Assembly: GCA_027459365.1 (NCBI GenBank)
Contig: DAIDIM010000194.1
Coordinates: 1-29,190 of the forward strand
DNA length: 29,190 nucleotides
Direction: 5' to 3'
Source of the DNA: Chlamydiota bacterium
GTDB taxonomy: Bacteria > Chlamydiota > Chlamydiia > Chlamydiales > SM23-39
The notes beneath the pieces were generated by a model, which saw nothing but the letters and a program-made list of their open reading frames with translations, made no database searches and was not told where the DNA came from. This document shows positions 1 through 8,118 of this stretch, one piece after another (positions within the stretch are counted from its first letter, which is position 1; each line of letters starts with the position of its first letter). Both the position numbers and the translations under genes were made by a program.

Positions 1-229
1 TGGCCATAGAAATAAAACTTGTATCTTTCGGCATCCACAAACAAACTTCCACTAAAAGGAGGCCTGTGCAAAGCATGAATAGCCAGCAAATGAAATAGGT
101 GAGTGCAGAAGGGATAAAGCCAGCGGCTCCGGTTGCGACAGGAAGCGCAAGCATTCCTACGCCAATTGTTGTACCAGCAATCAATAATGTTCCGCCAACA
201 ACGTGGCCCATCGAATGGATAATTCTCAT
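1..229 (-). CDS. Aromatic amino acid permease, TyrP/HAAAP family (N-terminal part)
   Basis: Only the first 76 codons lie in the window; the gene runs off the left edge. The reverse-strand translation starts MRIIHSMGHVVGG and continues with LLIAGTTIGVGMLALP, the glycine-rich first membrane segment typical of the hydroxy/aromatic amino acid permease family (TyrP, Mtr, TnaB). A second hydrophobic segment rich in F, C, W and L follows, ending in LLLVEVCLW, as in chlamydial TyrP proteins. The expected role is proton-coupled import of tyrosine or tryptophan across the inner membrane, which suits an intracellular organism that takes amino acids from its host. The ATG at 229 is preceded by an AAGAAG ribosome-binding site; an in-frame ATG at 211 is an alternative start. 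The family assignment is firm; the substrate is inferred. Confidence 0.82.
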   Translation of the reverse strand, partial: MRIIHSMGHVVGGTLLIAGTTIGVGMLALPVATGAAGFIPSALTYFICWLFMLCTGLLLVEVCLWMPKDTSFISMA

Positions 230-545
230 AATCTTCTTATGTGTAATCAAAAAAATTATAGACTGTCAATGAATATATGTCTTCGACTTTGTACAATTTT
301 ATGAATTGCAAGAGCGGATTACAAGAGATTCAAGCGATCTGGAGTTTTCCCCTGTTTTTAAGCATTTTTCGTCAAAAATACCCATTAATTTACGACATGC
401 TAAAAATCACGAATAGTAATAATTCACAATTATTTTTTTAAATATGAGACTCTAAATGACTCTAAATGAGTTATTTAGTTCGAATATAGACGAATATACA
501 TTGATTCATTAAAATTGGCCTTAAAATCAAACATGCAAAAACATT
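230..545. other. AT-rich divergent intergenic region, no gene seen
   Basis: This gap separates the permease (minus) from the ATPase (plus) and should carry both promoters. It contains a direct duplication of GACTCTAAATGA around 448-469, a short inverted repeat CTAAAT/ATTTAG at 462-478, and two copies of CGAATATA near 481-495. A 13-bp stretch at 283-295 (TCGACTTTGTACA) is identical to part of the end of the family A repeat at 29051, but the rest of that element is absent here. I see no convincing -35/-10 pair. Confidence 0.4.
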
Positions 546-1892
546 ATGAAAAGACTTATAGATTGGCATTTAGAGCGTTGGAAAGAGGATCCTTTTCGCA
601 AACCTTTAATCATTCGAGGAGCGCGACAAATAGGGAAAACTTTTTCAGTGCGCAATTTCGGGAAAAAATTTGCGAATATTGTCGAGGTGAACTTTGAAAA
701 GTCAAAAGAGGTCAAAACCATCTTCTCAAAGAATTTAGATCCTTTAAGAATTATATCTGAACTGAAGGCACTTTTTAAACAACCAATCGAGATAGGGGAG
801 ACTCTTCTTTTTTTTGATGAAATTCAAGAATGTCCGGATGCGCTCACATCATTGCGTTATTTTTATGAAAACTTGCCAAAATTACATCTCATTGCGGCAG
901 GATCGCTCTTAGATTTTGCTATTGAAAAAGTGGGGATCCCTGTCGGGAGGGTAACAAGTCTATACATGTATCCTTTATCGTTTATTGAATTCTTAGTTGC
1001 TACAGGATATTCTATCGCGGCGAGTTCAATTCTTAAAAATGATGCAGGGACGCCAATGTCTGAGGCAATCCATGATCTTTTACTCGACTTAATTGGGCAA
1101 TATTTAACGATTGGTGGATTGCCTGAAGCAGTTTCTTTGTGGGTCAAAACTCAAGATGTTCTAGAAGTTCAAAAAGTACTAAATAGGCTAGCAGATACTT
1201 ATAAACAAGATTTTGACAAATATGCAAAAAGGTATCAAATCAAATATCTTGATGTTTTGTTTAACCAAATTCCACGTTTCATAGGTTGCCAATTTAAATA
1301 TAGTTTGATCCATGGACAATATCAAAAACGGGAACTAGCTCCATGTCTTGATTTGCTCTGCCGCGCAAACATCTTCCACAGAGTTCATCATAGCGCAGGC
1401 AACGCTTTGCCTTTGGGCTCGGAATCAAATTTTGAATGGTTTAAGATCCTTTTTCTGGATGTCGCATTATGTCAAATCATTTTGGGAGCTGATATCTCTT
1501 CCTGGCTTTTGAATAGTCGTGAAACCATTGCAGCAAAGGGAAATATTGTAGAGACATTCGTTGGACAAGAGCTTCTTTGTTATTCTGCTGTCTTTGCAAA
1601 AACCGATCTCTATTTTTGGAAAATTGATAAAGCAGGGTCTCAAGCAGAAGTGGATTATCTCTATCCGTTTCAAAATCGCATTGTTCCCCTTGAAGCAAAG
1701 AGCAAAGATGGGAGAAGTTTAAAAAGTCTTCATCGTTTTTTAGAAACTCATCCACACTGTCATTCAGGGATTCGGCTTTCGTCTGCAAACTATTCTATAT
1801 TTGAAAAAATTGACTCTCGACCTCTTTATGCAATTTGCTCGCTTGCACATCCGGACCAACGATTCAGCCTTGACTCTTTGGTAAAAGAGTGA
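546..1892 (+). CDS. AAA-family ATPase with C-terminal DUF4143 domain
   Basis: 448 aa. The N-terminal AAA_14 ATPase domain has a Walker A motif GARQIGKT at residues 25-32, a Walker B LLFFDE at 87-92, and the AAGSLL segment near 116 that is typical of this family. The C-terminal half matches DUF4143: it has the GNIVETFVGQELL helix and, near the end, an AEVDYL...PLEAKS pattern that resembles a PD-(D/E)XK nuclease-like core. Members are common in bacteria and archaea, often patchily distributed and prone to transfer; their substrate is generally unknown. The ATG at 546 has no strong ribosome-binding site. The next gene starts 4 to 49 bases downstream depending on its start, so the two may be co-transcribed. 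The fold is confident; no cellular role is assigned. Confidence 0.85.
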   Translation: MKRLIDWHLERWKEDPFRKPLIIRGARQIGKTFSVRNFGKKFANIVEVNFEKSKEVKTIFSKNLDPLRIISELKALFKQPIEIGETLLFFDEIQECPDALTSLRYFYENLPKLHLIAAGSLLDFAIEKVGIPVGRVTSLYMYPLSFIEFLVATGYSIAASSILKNDAGTPMSEAIHDLLLDLIGQYLTIGGLPEAVSLWVKTQDVLEVQKVLNRLADTYKQDFDKYAKRYQIKYLDVLFNQIPRFIGCQFKYSLIHGQYQKRELAPCLDLLCRANIFHRVHHSAGNALPLGSESNFEWFKILFLDVALCQIILGADISSWLLNSRETIAAKGNIVETFVGQELLCYSAVFAKTDLYFWKIDKAGSQAEVDYLYPFQNRIVPLEAKSKDGRSLKSLHRFLETHPHCHSGIRLSSANYSIFEKIDSRPLYAICSLAHPDQRFSLDSLVKE

Positions 1893-1941
1893 TGTTGTGG
1901 TAGGATCCATAACAGATCAACCAATATTATATAAACATAAC

Positions 1942-2667
1942 ATGTATTATCAGACGTTCCGTAAGAAATTCAGCCTGCCTCGCCCCATCATACCTCACGC
2001 CATGTTCGATCTCATTGAGCGCGAAATTCGGAAACAGAAACTTGATGTCATAAAAGCAAATCAAAAACAGATGAAAGAGCTAAAGCAGGCCTGTGTTGAG
2101 ATTGAGAAAAATGGATTGCCACAAAATCTTGTCTGTAAAAAGCTTCCAAACAAACTAGGTTATGGGATTTTCCTGCATCCCACTGCCAAACCCATCCCTA
2201 AAGGGCGAATCATTGGATCGTACTCAGGGCTAGTGACTCTATTTCCTCAAAGTAATCCTGGAGATTCTGTCTATTCCTTTGCACCCATTTACGACATTCG
2301 CCTCACAAAAGTTCAACAAAAGCTTTTTGATCCCCAAAGAAGCTACCACCCAAGACGTCTTTATTCTTTGGATATCGATGCAGAAAAAGCGGGTAATTTT
2401 ATCCGCTTTATCAACCACTCTGATAAGCCAAATCTAGTGGCCTATCTATTTAAAATTCCGAAAAACCCCTTCGGTCTTCTCCCCTCTCCAATTGAAGTGA
2501 TCTATTTATCTAACAAGACCATTCGTCCCGGAGAGCAATTACTCATTAGCTATGAAGGCGATGATGGTACCTACTGGAAGTATTTAAAAATCCGTCCAGA
2601 ACCAATTACTCCTCAAACATATCAGCTGGATCACAATCTCAAAAAAAAACTTGACGTTGTCGTTTAA
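1942..2667 (+). CDS. SET-domain protein lysine methyltransferase, NUE-like
   Basis: 241 aa from the ATG at 1942; an in-frame GTG at 1897 would add 15 residues and sits after an AAGAG-type site. Using the longer numbering, the SET domain shows GYGIF (88-92), then IPKG..IGSYSG (100-111), the cofactor-binding FIRFINHSDKPN (168-179) and the C-terminal PGEQLLISYEGDDGTYW (211-227). These match the order of SET motifs, including the NHS core and the closing Tyr. N-terminal to it is a Lys/Glu-rich helical stretch. The arrangement resembles the Chlamydia trachomatis effector NUE (CT737), a histone methyltransferase delivered to the host nucleus. By analogy it could methylate host histones or bacterial histone-like proteins. 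Secretion is not visible in the sequence and remains an inference. The cysteines of a post-SET zinc motif are absent. Confidence 0.85.
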   Translation: MYYQTFRKKFSLPRPIIPHAMFDLIEREIRKQKLDVIKANQKQMKELKQACVEIEKNGLPQNLVCKKLPNKLGYGIFLHPTAKPIPKGRIIGSYSGLVTLFPQSNPGDSVYSFAPIYDIRLTKVQQKLFDPQRSYHPRRLYSLDIDAEKAGNFIRFINHSDKPNLVAYLFKIPKNPFGLLPSPIEVIYLSNKTIRPGEQLLISYEGDDGTYWKYLKIRPEPITPQTYQLDHNLKKKLDVVV

Positions 2668-2702
2668 TCGTATATTCTTTTTATGAAAATAAGGTGATTC
2701 GA

Positions 2703-5264
2703 ATGCGCGTTCTTTCAAAAATTTCTCTTTTCGTAGCAGTTTGTGGTTTTTTTAATGCTTGTAGTGATGCAGATTACCTAATTACTAAGCATGATGTAGC
2801 AGTAGCTCCTACACCTGCCCCGGGCCCAATTCCACCAGTCCCACCTCCTCCAGGTCCAACGCCTCCACCCCCACCAGGACCAACGCCTCCGCCTCCACCA
2901 GGACCTACGCCTCCACCCCCACCTTCTGTAGGAATTATAGGTGGCTATGACGGAAATGATAATCTTTACGCCTATACATTAGATCTAAGCAACCTATCAA
3001 ATCCTACTTTCACTCAAATCAGTGGAACGAATTCAGTTTCTGGAGAAATTGTAAATGTCTCTATTGATAGCTCAGGAACGCATGGACTTTTAGGTGGAAA
3101 TGATTTTTCAAATGCTCCCATTTTATTTTCTACATTAGGCAATAATGGAACTGCTATAACTGGGTTGCCCAATAACGGCTCTATTGACAGCGTCGACATT
3201 AATCTAAGCGGCGGAACAACAGGACTTGTTGGTGGACAGATTGCCGGTATTTCTAGTGCTTATAAAATTTTGTTATCAGATAATTCTTTAACGAGTATTT
3301 CTTCTACAACATTTATTGGTACGATAACTAACGTAGCTATAGATAGCGCAGGTGACTGGGGCTTAATGGGAGGAATTGATAATCTTAATATTCTTCATGT
3401 GTTGAATGTTGATGTGTCAACCTCCACTGCTACTGTAATTCCTATCAATGCTATTTCTAACCCAGCGCAAATTCAATTAGAAAGTGTTGCAATTGATCCT
3501 TTTGGCAAAAATGGATTAATTGGATTGGGTATTGCTATTATTACTCCAACAAATCCAGCTTTGGTCATCACGGATTTACAAAAGACGCCGATAGTGAGTG
3601 CAGTCAAATTTCCTTCTACAACACCAAAAGATATTTCAAGTGTAGCAATTAATAGTGCTGATGGAACGATAGCACTCCTTGGAGGAAGAGATCCTTCCTT
3701 TCAAGCTGTGGCATACGTTTTACATAATTTTCCAAATCTGAATGCATTGCAAGTGACTGGAATCTCAACTTTAGATGTTGCAATACCCTATGTTGCAATT
3801 GATGCTTCCGGGAATAGAGGTCTGATTGGAGGAACCGATTTAAACAATGGATTTGCATATGTTATTGATACTACAAGTCTAATAGCTACTCAAATTGGAA
3901 ACCCTGTTGTTGATTTTCCGCTTGCTAGTATTAATACCGTCGCGATTCAATCTTTAGGAACTACAGGTCTTTTGGGAGGTCAAGATGGGAATTTAGACGT
4001 TGCTGTATGGCTACTTACTGGATTGAATGCCTCACCACAGGTAACAAAATTAGCTTTACCTGGCACAATTTTTGGAGGAACCATCTATAGTATCTCTATT
4101 GACGGACTCATTCCCCTTTTAAATGCAATTCCAACAAATGGATTGACAGGCAATAATTTAAGACTTGCAAATTATCTCAATGCGAATGGTTCTAGTACAG
4201 CTGCCTATTTTATGCCATCAGTATTTGATGGAACATTGGCAGCTGCGCTTGAGAGCGTCGCTCCTACACGCAATGCCACTTCTCTATATGCATTGAGTAA
4301 TAGTTTCTTTGCAATTCAACAGACAATCACTCAGAGAGCATGTGATGCAAGGCAATTTCACCGCTCTGTTGCTCTTGATCCTCAAGAAGATTGTTGCTCA
4401 TTTGCAAGAGATCCTTGTCCTGTGAATACAGTTTGGGGAGACATTATCGGCTTTGATGCATACAAAAAAGAACAAGATCAGACGCCACGCTTCCATCCTT
4501 GGAGCGTTGGATTCATTTTAGGATATGATAGAGCCTTAACACAATATGGTCGAATTGGTGGTACGATCGGCTATTTGTATACACATGTACATCAAAATCA
4601 CGATCAAGGACACAATAAGATCAATCAAGAGTATATCTCTTTGTATAGTATGTGGGAGAGATGTAATTTCTTTGTGAATGCATCGCTCTGGTATGGCCTT
4701 TTCCAAACAAACAATTTCCGCGACATTCACATAACCTCGTTTGATTTCCATGTCCATTCCTATGCAACAGGTCAACAATTTGATCCGCACCTTGAGTTCG
4801 GGTATGATTTCGATCTTTGTGACTATACAATCGAGCCATTTGGTATGGCCGACTGGGTTCATAGCTGGCAAGATTCTCTACAGGAATTTGGCAACAATCC
4901 ATTCCGCTTTGCGCAGCAAAAATTGCATGCATCTCTTCTCCGCCTAGAAACAGGGCTCCGTTTTTATGAAAGATTTGGTTTCTGTTATGGGAATCTGATC
5001 ATCGAAGAAAACTTAAGCTATGTTTATAGAAAACCATATTCAATCGGAAATGTAAGAGGCTTTTTAGTTGACGCAGCATTATCTCCTGGCGACTTAATTC
5101 TTGAGACATTTACACATGCTGAAAATTTAGGATCAGCAGGACTTGTCTTTGTCTTTGAACCAAAGAGCTCTTGCTTTCCTTCTGCAACCCTTGGCTACAA
5201 AGCCGAATTTGGCTCTGGTTATCAATCTCATGAAATTACACTCGGCACAGAGTGGAGTTTCTAA
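2703..5264 (+). CDS. Lipoprotein-type autotransporter with repeat (propeller-like) passenger
   Basis: 853 aa from the ATG at 2703, chosen because AAGGTG lies about 7 bases upstream; an in-frame GTG at 2694 adds three residues but overlaps that site. The N-terminus is a lipoprotein signal peptide with a lipobox-like FNAC, placing the lipidated Cys at residue 20. A Pro/Gly-rich linker follows (about 38-75; GPTPPPPP three times). Residues about 76-480 hold seven to eight degenerate repeats of about 45 aa built around VAIDxxGxxGLLGG and a following AYVLD-like strand, which suggests a beta-propeller. The last 280 residues alternate polar and aromatic residues and end in EITLGTEWSF, with the terminal Phe of outer-membrane barrels, as in autotransporter beta-domains. 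It is probably surface exposed. The adhesin or ligand-binding role is unknown. Confidence 0.8.
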   Translation: MRVLSKISLFVAVCGFFNACSDADYLITKHDVAVAPTPAPGPIPPVPPPPGPTPPPPPGPTPPPPPGPTPPPPPSVGIIGGYDGNDNLYAYTLDLSNLSNPTFTQISGTNSVSGEIVNVSIDSSGTHGLLGGNDFSNAPILFSTLGNNGTAITGLPNNGSIDSVDINLSGGTTGLVGGQIAGISSAYKILLSDNSLTSISSTTFIGTITNVAIDSAGDWGLMGGIDNLNILHVLNVDVSTSTATVIPINAISNPAQIQLESVAIDPFGKNGLIGLGIAIITPTNPALVITDLQKTPIVSAVKFPSTTPKDISSVAINSADGTIALLGGRDPSFQAVAYVLHNFPNLNALQVTGISTLDVAIPYVAIDASGNRGLIGGTDLNNGFAYVIDTTSLIATQIGNPVVDFPLASINTVAIQSLGTTGLLGGQDGNLDVAVWLLTGLNASPQVTKLALPGTIFGGTIYSISIDGLIPLLNAIPTNGLTGNNLRLANYLNANGSSTAAYFMPSVFDGTLAAALESVAPTRNATSLYALSNSFFAIQQTITQRACDARQFHRSVALDPQEDCCSFARDPCPVNTVWGDIIGFDAYKKEQDQTPRFHPWSVGFILGYDRALTQYGRIGGTIGYLYTHVHQNHDQGHNKINQEYISLYSMWERCNFFVNASLWYGLFQTNNFRDIHITSFDFHVHSYATGQQFDPHLEFGYDFDLCDYTIEPFGMADWVHSWQDSLQEFGNNPFRFAQQKLHASLLRLETGLRFYERFGFCYGNLIIEENLSYVYRKPYSIGNVRGFLVDAALSPGDLILETFTHAENLGSAGLVFVFEPKSSCFPSATLGYKAEFGSGYQSHEITLGTEWSF
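2853..2924 (+). repeat. 24-bp tandem repeat, three copies, coding GPTPPPPP
   Basis: Three adjacent 24-base units (2853-2876, 2877-2900, 2901-2924) differ at only a few third-codon or wobble positions. They encode the polyproline linker between the lipid anchor and the passenger of the autotransporter. The array could change length by slippage in steps of eight residues without breaking the frame. Confidence 0.85.
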
Positions 5265-5273
5265 AGTAATCGT

Positions 5274-5328
5274 CCGCTCGGATTTCTTCTCTGTGAACTC
5301 TGTGTTCTCTAGCGAGGTTTCCGAGCGG
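5274..5328. terminator. Inverted repeat between convergent genes, possible terminator
   Basis: The arms CCGCTCGGA (5274-5282) and TCCGAGCGG (5320-5328) are perfectly complementary, can be extended by G-U pairs, and enclose a 37-base loop. The structure lies between the stop of the autotransporter (5264) and the stop of rlmI (5340), where a bidirectional terminator is expected. There is no strong T-run, only an AT-rich tail at 5333-5341, so the terminator role is tentative. Confidence 0.45.
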
Positions 5329-5339
5329 GTGGTAAAAAT

Positions 5340-6512
5340 TTAAGCAAGAGCTAGCAGAAAGCTTTTGAGGTATGCACTTTCTGGATGAAAGATAGAGATA
5401 GGATGGTCGATTGCTTGTCGATGTGAACTGATGATTCGAACTTGACGTTTGGCGTCTAAACTTGCTCGAAATAAGAGATTGCGAAAGAGCGCCTCATCTA
5501 CGTGGTAGGAACAAGTGCATGCGAGAAGTAGGCTATTAGGAGCCATTTTGCTCATTGCATATTGGTTCATCTCTTTATACGCTTTGAACGCTTGGGGAAT
5601 GTCCCCCTTCTTCTTTGCAAAGGCAGGTGGATCGAGAATCACAATGTCGTAATCCCAATCTGATGTTTTCAAATATTCGAAGACATCGCTGCATACAAAA
5701 GAATGCGAGCCATTGAGATTGTTAATATTGAGATTCTTTTCAAGATGGTGCTGACATTTTTTGCTAATTTCGACGCTTGTAACATGTGTTGCACCGCCGA
5801 AAAGTGCTGCGATCGAAAAGCCTCCTGTATAGGCAAAGCAATTGAGAACTCTCCGATTTTTCGATAGGCTTGCAATGAGAGAGCGAGATTCTCTTTGGTC
5901 TAGAAAAAATCCTGTTTTTTGCCCTTCCTGAAAATCGACAGCATATCGAATTCCATTTTCTAAAATTTCAATTTCGGAAATCTCTTCTCCATAGAGATGT
6001 CCTCTACTTTCCTGCATCCCCCCTTTTTCTCGCAATTTTGAGGTCGATTTTTCAATGATTGCGCGAGGATGGCATATTTCAATGCATAGCGATATGAGCA
6101 AATCTTTTATTTTTTCGATACCTGGATGGGAAATCTGAAGAACAAGAACTTCTGCATAGGAATCAATGATGACTCCTGGAATCCCATCCCCTTCTGCATT
6201 GATCAGACGATAGGCATTTGTTTTTGAGGGATCAAACCACTTTTCACGCATGCGAAAGGCCGATTGGAGACGATTTTTGAGCGCTCCTTCTAAGCTCTCA
6301 TCGCCAAAAGCGATCATATGGGCAGCAATCGATTGGCCGGGGGTGTTTAAAAGTGCAAGGCCTAATTGCACGCCGTTTGAGGAAAAGACAGATGCAATGC
6401 TTCCTGATCGCTGTAGAGAGGCAATGGCTCCGGAATAAATCCAGTGATGCCTTTGCAGAATGGGTTTTTCTTTCCCTATCTTTAGATCAATGCGAGACGT
6501 GGTTTCTTGCAT
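5340..6512 (-). CDS. rlmI: Class I SAM-dependent rRNA methyltransferase, RlmI-like
   Basis: 390 aa, close to the usual length of the RlmI/YccW family. The N-terminus contains the RHHWIYSGAI segment (21-30) of the PUA RNA-binding domain. The middle has GQKTGFFLDQR (197-207), then the Rossmann SAM-binding motif NCFAYTGGFS (224-233) with the acidic end of the next strand at VEIS, and the catalytic-loop motif LDPPAF (293-298). RlmI makes 5-methylcytosine at a single position of 23S rRNA in E. coli; related proteins in other phyla have different or unknown sites, so the exact target here is inferred. The start overlaps the 3' end of rimO by 31 bases, indicating a rimO-rlmI operon with translational coupling. 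Confidence 0.85.
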   Translation of the reverse strand: MQETTSRIDLKIGKEKPILQRHHWIYSGAIASLQRSGSIASVFSSNGVQLGLALLNTPGQSIAAHMIAFGDESLEGALKNRLQSAFRMREKWFDPSKTNAYRLINAEGDGIPGVIIDSYAEVLVLQISHPGIEKIKDLLISLCIEICHPRAIIEKSTSKLREKGGMQESRGHLYGEEISEIEILENGIRYAVDFQEGQKTGFFLDQRESRSLIASLSKNRRVLNCFAYTGGFSIAALFGGATHVTSVEISKKCQHHLEKNLNINNLNGSHSFVCSDVFEYLKTSDWDYDIVILDPPAFAKKKGDIPQAFKAYKEMNQYAMSKMAPNSLLLACTCSYHVDEALFRNLLFRASLDAKRQVRIISSHRQAIDHPISIFHPESAYLKSFLLALA

Positions 6513-7864
6513 TCTTTGGGCTCAAGTACTGTGCCAATAAGATCGTAATCGGTAGCGTCTGTAATTTCGACTTCGTAAACTTTGCCGAAGGCCGTCACGT
6601 TTCGTCCATCGTTAATGATGATTTGACCGTCGATGTCAGGACATTGGCCACTGAAACGTGCCCGAAGTAACATCGGTGAATCAGGATGGAATCCTTCCAC
6701 AACTGCCATCACTTTCCGCCCAATCCACGATTTTGTCCGTTTGCGAACAACTTTGAGTTGCGCTCTTTTTAACCGATCAAAACGATCTTGTTTGACCTCT
6801 TCAGAGATTTGGTCTGGAAGTTTTGCTGCATAAGCCTCTTTTTCTAGAGAAAATTTAAAGACACCAATATTGTCGAGAGGATGTTTTTTCACAAATTCGA
6901 GTAGCTCTTCAAACTGTTCTTCTGTCTCACCTGGAAAACCAACCATAAGTGATGTACGGATAGAGATGTTGGGGATTTCGCGTCTGATTTTTTCAATGAT
7001 TCCGATGATCTGCTTTTTTGTAGTTTTTCTATGCATTGCCTTCAACATGGTATCATTGATGTGCTGAATAGGCATATCAAGATAGGGGCAAACTCGAGGA
7101 TCGCTCTTGATCACCTCAATGAGCTCATCATCAATCTCATCGGGGTAAAGATAGAGTAGGCGAAGCCAAAAATCTTGTTTGATCTCTAAAATTGAGCGAA
7201 TGAGCTTGGCAAGTGCCCCTTTCTCCAATCGATCTTTCCCAAAATCGCCAAGGTCTTGGGCAATTAAAATGATCTCGAAAACCCCTTGCGAAAGAAGTGC
7301 ATTGAATTCTTTTAAAACTTGAGCTTCCGTTTTGCTTTTGAGGGGCCCTTTAATGGTCGGAATAATGCAAAAAGCGCACCGTTTTTTACATCCTTCGGCA
7401 ATCTTTAGGTAAGCATAATTTTTAGGGGTAGTCAGAGTTCTTGGGATCTCTCCCCATTCAAGATAGCTTCGTGCATTTGTGACTGCATTGCCAGCTTCGC
7501 CCGACTGAACTGCCAATAAAATTTTTTCTACATCGCCGCTTCCTAAAAGATAGTGAATTTCAGGAAATTTTTCTTTGAGCTCCCCGCCATGCTTTTGAAC
7601 CATGCAGCCAGCAACAATGACCTTTGCATCTCCTTTTTTATTCTTAAACAGATCTGCAATGGTCTCTACCCCCTCTTGCCGGGATGATTCGAGAAAGCCG
7701 CATGTATTGACTACGAGATAGTCTGCCTCTTCAAGTCGAGGCGTGGCCTCATACCCTGCTTTCAAAAGGATCCCAATCATCACCTCGCTATCGACAAGAT
7801 TCCGGGCGCAGCCAAGGGATGTAAAATGAAATTTATTTTGAAAGTTCAGATTTCTATTTAGCAT
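6482..7864 (-). CDS. rimO: Ribosomal protein S12 methylthiotransferase RimO
   Basis: 460 aa from the ATG at 7864; an in-frame TTG at 7900 is possible, but the ATG fits family starts better. The N-terminal UPF0004 domain carries SLGCARNLVDSE, the RimO version of the motif that separates it from MiaB, and three cysteines (19, 55, 87) for one [4Fe-4S] cluster. The radical-SAM cluster motif CKKRCAFC (Cys 159, 163, 166) follows, and the C-terminal TRAM-like region ends in LIGTV. RimO attaches a methylthio group to the beta carbon of a conserved Asp of ribosomal protein S12. It is the first gene of an operon with rlmI, so both products act on the ribosome. A family A repeat lies just upstream. Confidence 0.93.
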   Translation of the reverse strand: MLNRNLNFQNKFHFTSLGCARNLVDSEVMIGILLKAGYEATPRLEEADYLVVNTCGFLESSRQEGVETIADLFKNKKGDAKVIVAGCMVQKHGGELKEKFPEIHYLLGSGDVEKILLAVQSGEAGNAVTNARSYLEWGEIPRTLTTPKNYAYLKIAEGCKKRCAFCIIPTIKGPLKSKTEAQVLKEFNALLSQGVFEIILIAQDLGDFGKDRLEKGALAKLIRSILEIKQDFWLRLLYLYPDEIDDELIEVIKSDPRVCPYLDMPIQHINDTMLKAMHRKTTKKQIIGIIEKIRREIPNISIRTSLMVGFPGETEEQFEELLEFVKKHPLDNIGVFKFSLEKEAYAAKLPDQISEEVKQDRFDRLKRAQLKVVRKRTKSWIGRKVMAVVEGFHPDSPMLLRARFSGQCPDIDGQIIINDGRNVTAFGKVYEVEITDATDYDLIGTVLEPKECKKPRLALI

Positions 7865-7925
7865 GGTAGTATCATAGTTTTGAATGCAATAAAAAATCAA
7901 CCATTAAATAGACAAAAGTGTTAAA

Positions 7926-8090
7926 CTCGACTTATGTCATTTTCTGATGGCATCTCAGGTGAGAGCGTCCGCGCTTTTATTATTTTTTTGCTCGTCAATA
8001 GGGACGTTGCAGCTATTAACTCGCAAAAAAATAATAAAATCATCGGACGCCTCCTTCGGATCTGCCTTTCAAAAAATGACATAAGACGAG
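7926..8090. mobile_element. Family A MITE-like element, copy 1
   Basis: 165 bp. The ends form terminal inverted repeats of about 22 bp (CTCGACTTATGTCATTTT... and its near-perfect complement), and the interior is itself an imperfect palindrome, so the whole unit can fold as one long hairpin. It is flanked on both sides by TTAAA (7921-7925 and 8091-8095), a 5-bp target-site duplication. Relative to copies 2 and 3 it lies in the opposite orientation. It carries no transposase; short open frames on both strands are by-products of the palindrome. It separates the divergent rimO and USP genes. Confidence 0.85.
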
Positions 8091-8118
8091 TTAAACTGTT
8101 CGGCAAAAAAGGGTCCAT

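Noticed and set aside
283..295. Possible remnant of a family A repeat (TCGACTTTGTACA)
   Set aside because: Only 13 bases match the variant end of copy 3, and neither the palindrome nor a second end is present.
4536..4932. Open frames of 103-111 aa on the minus strand within the autotransporter gene
   Set aside because: They lie wholly antisense to a well-supported barrel domain, have no ribosome-binding site and no recognisable motif.
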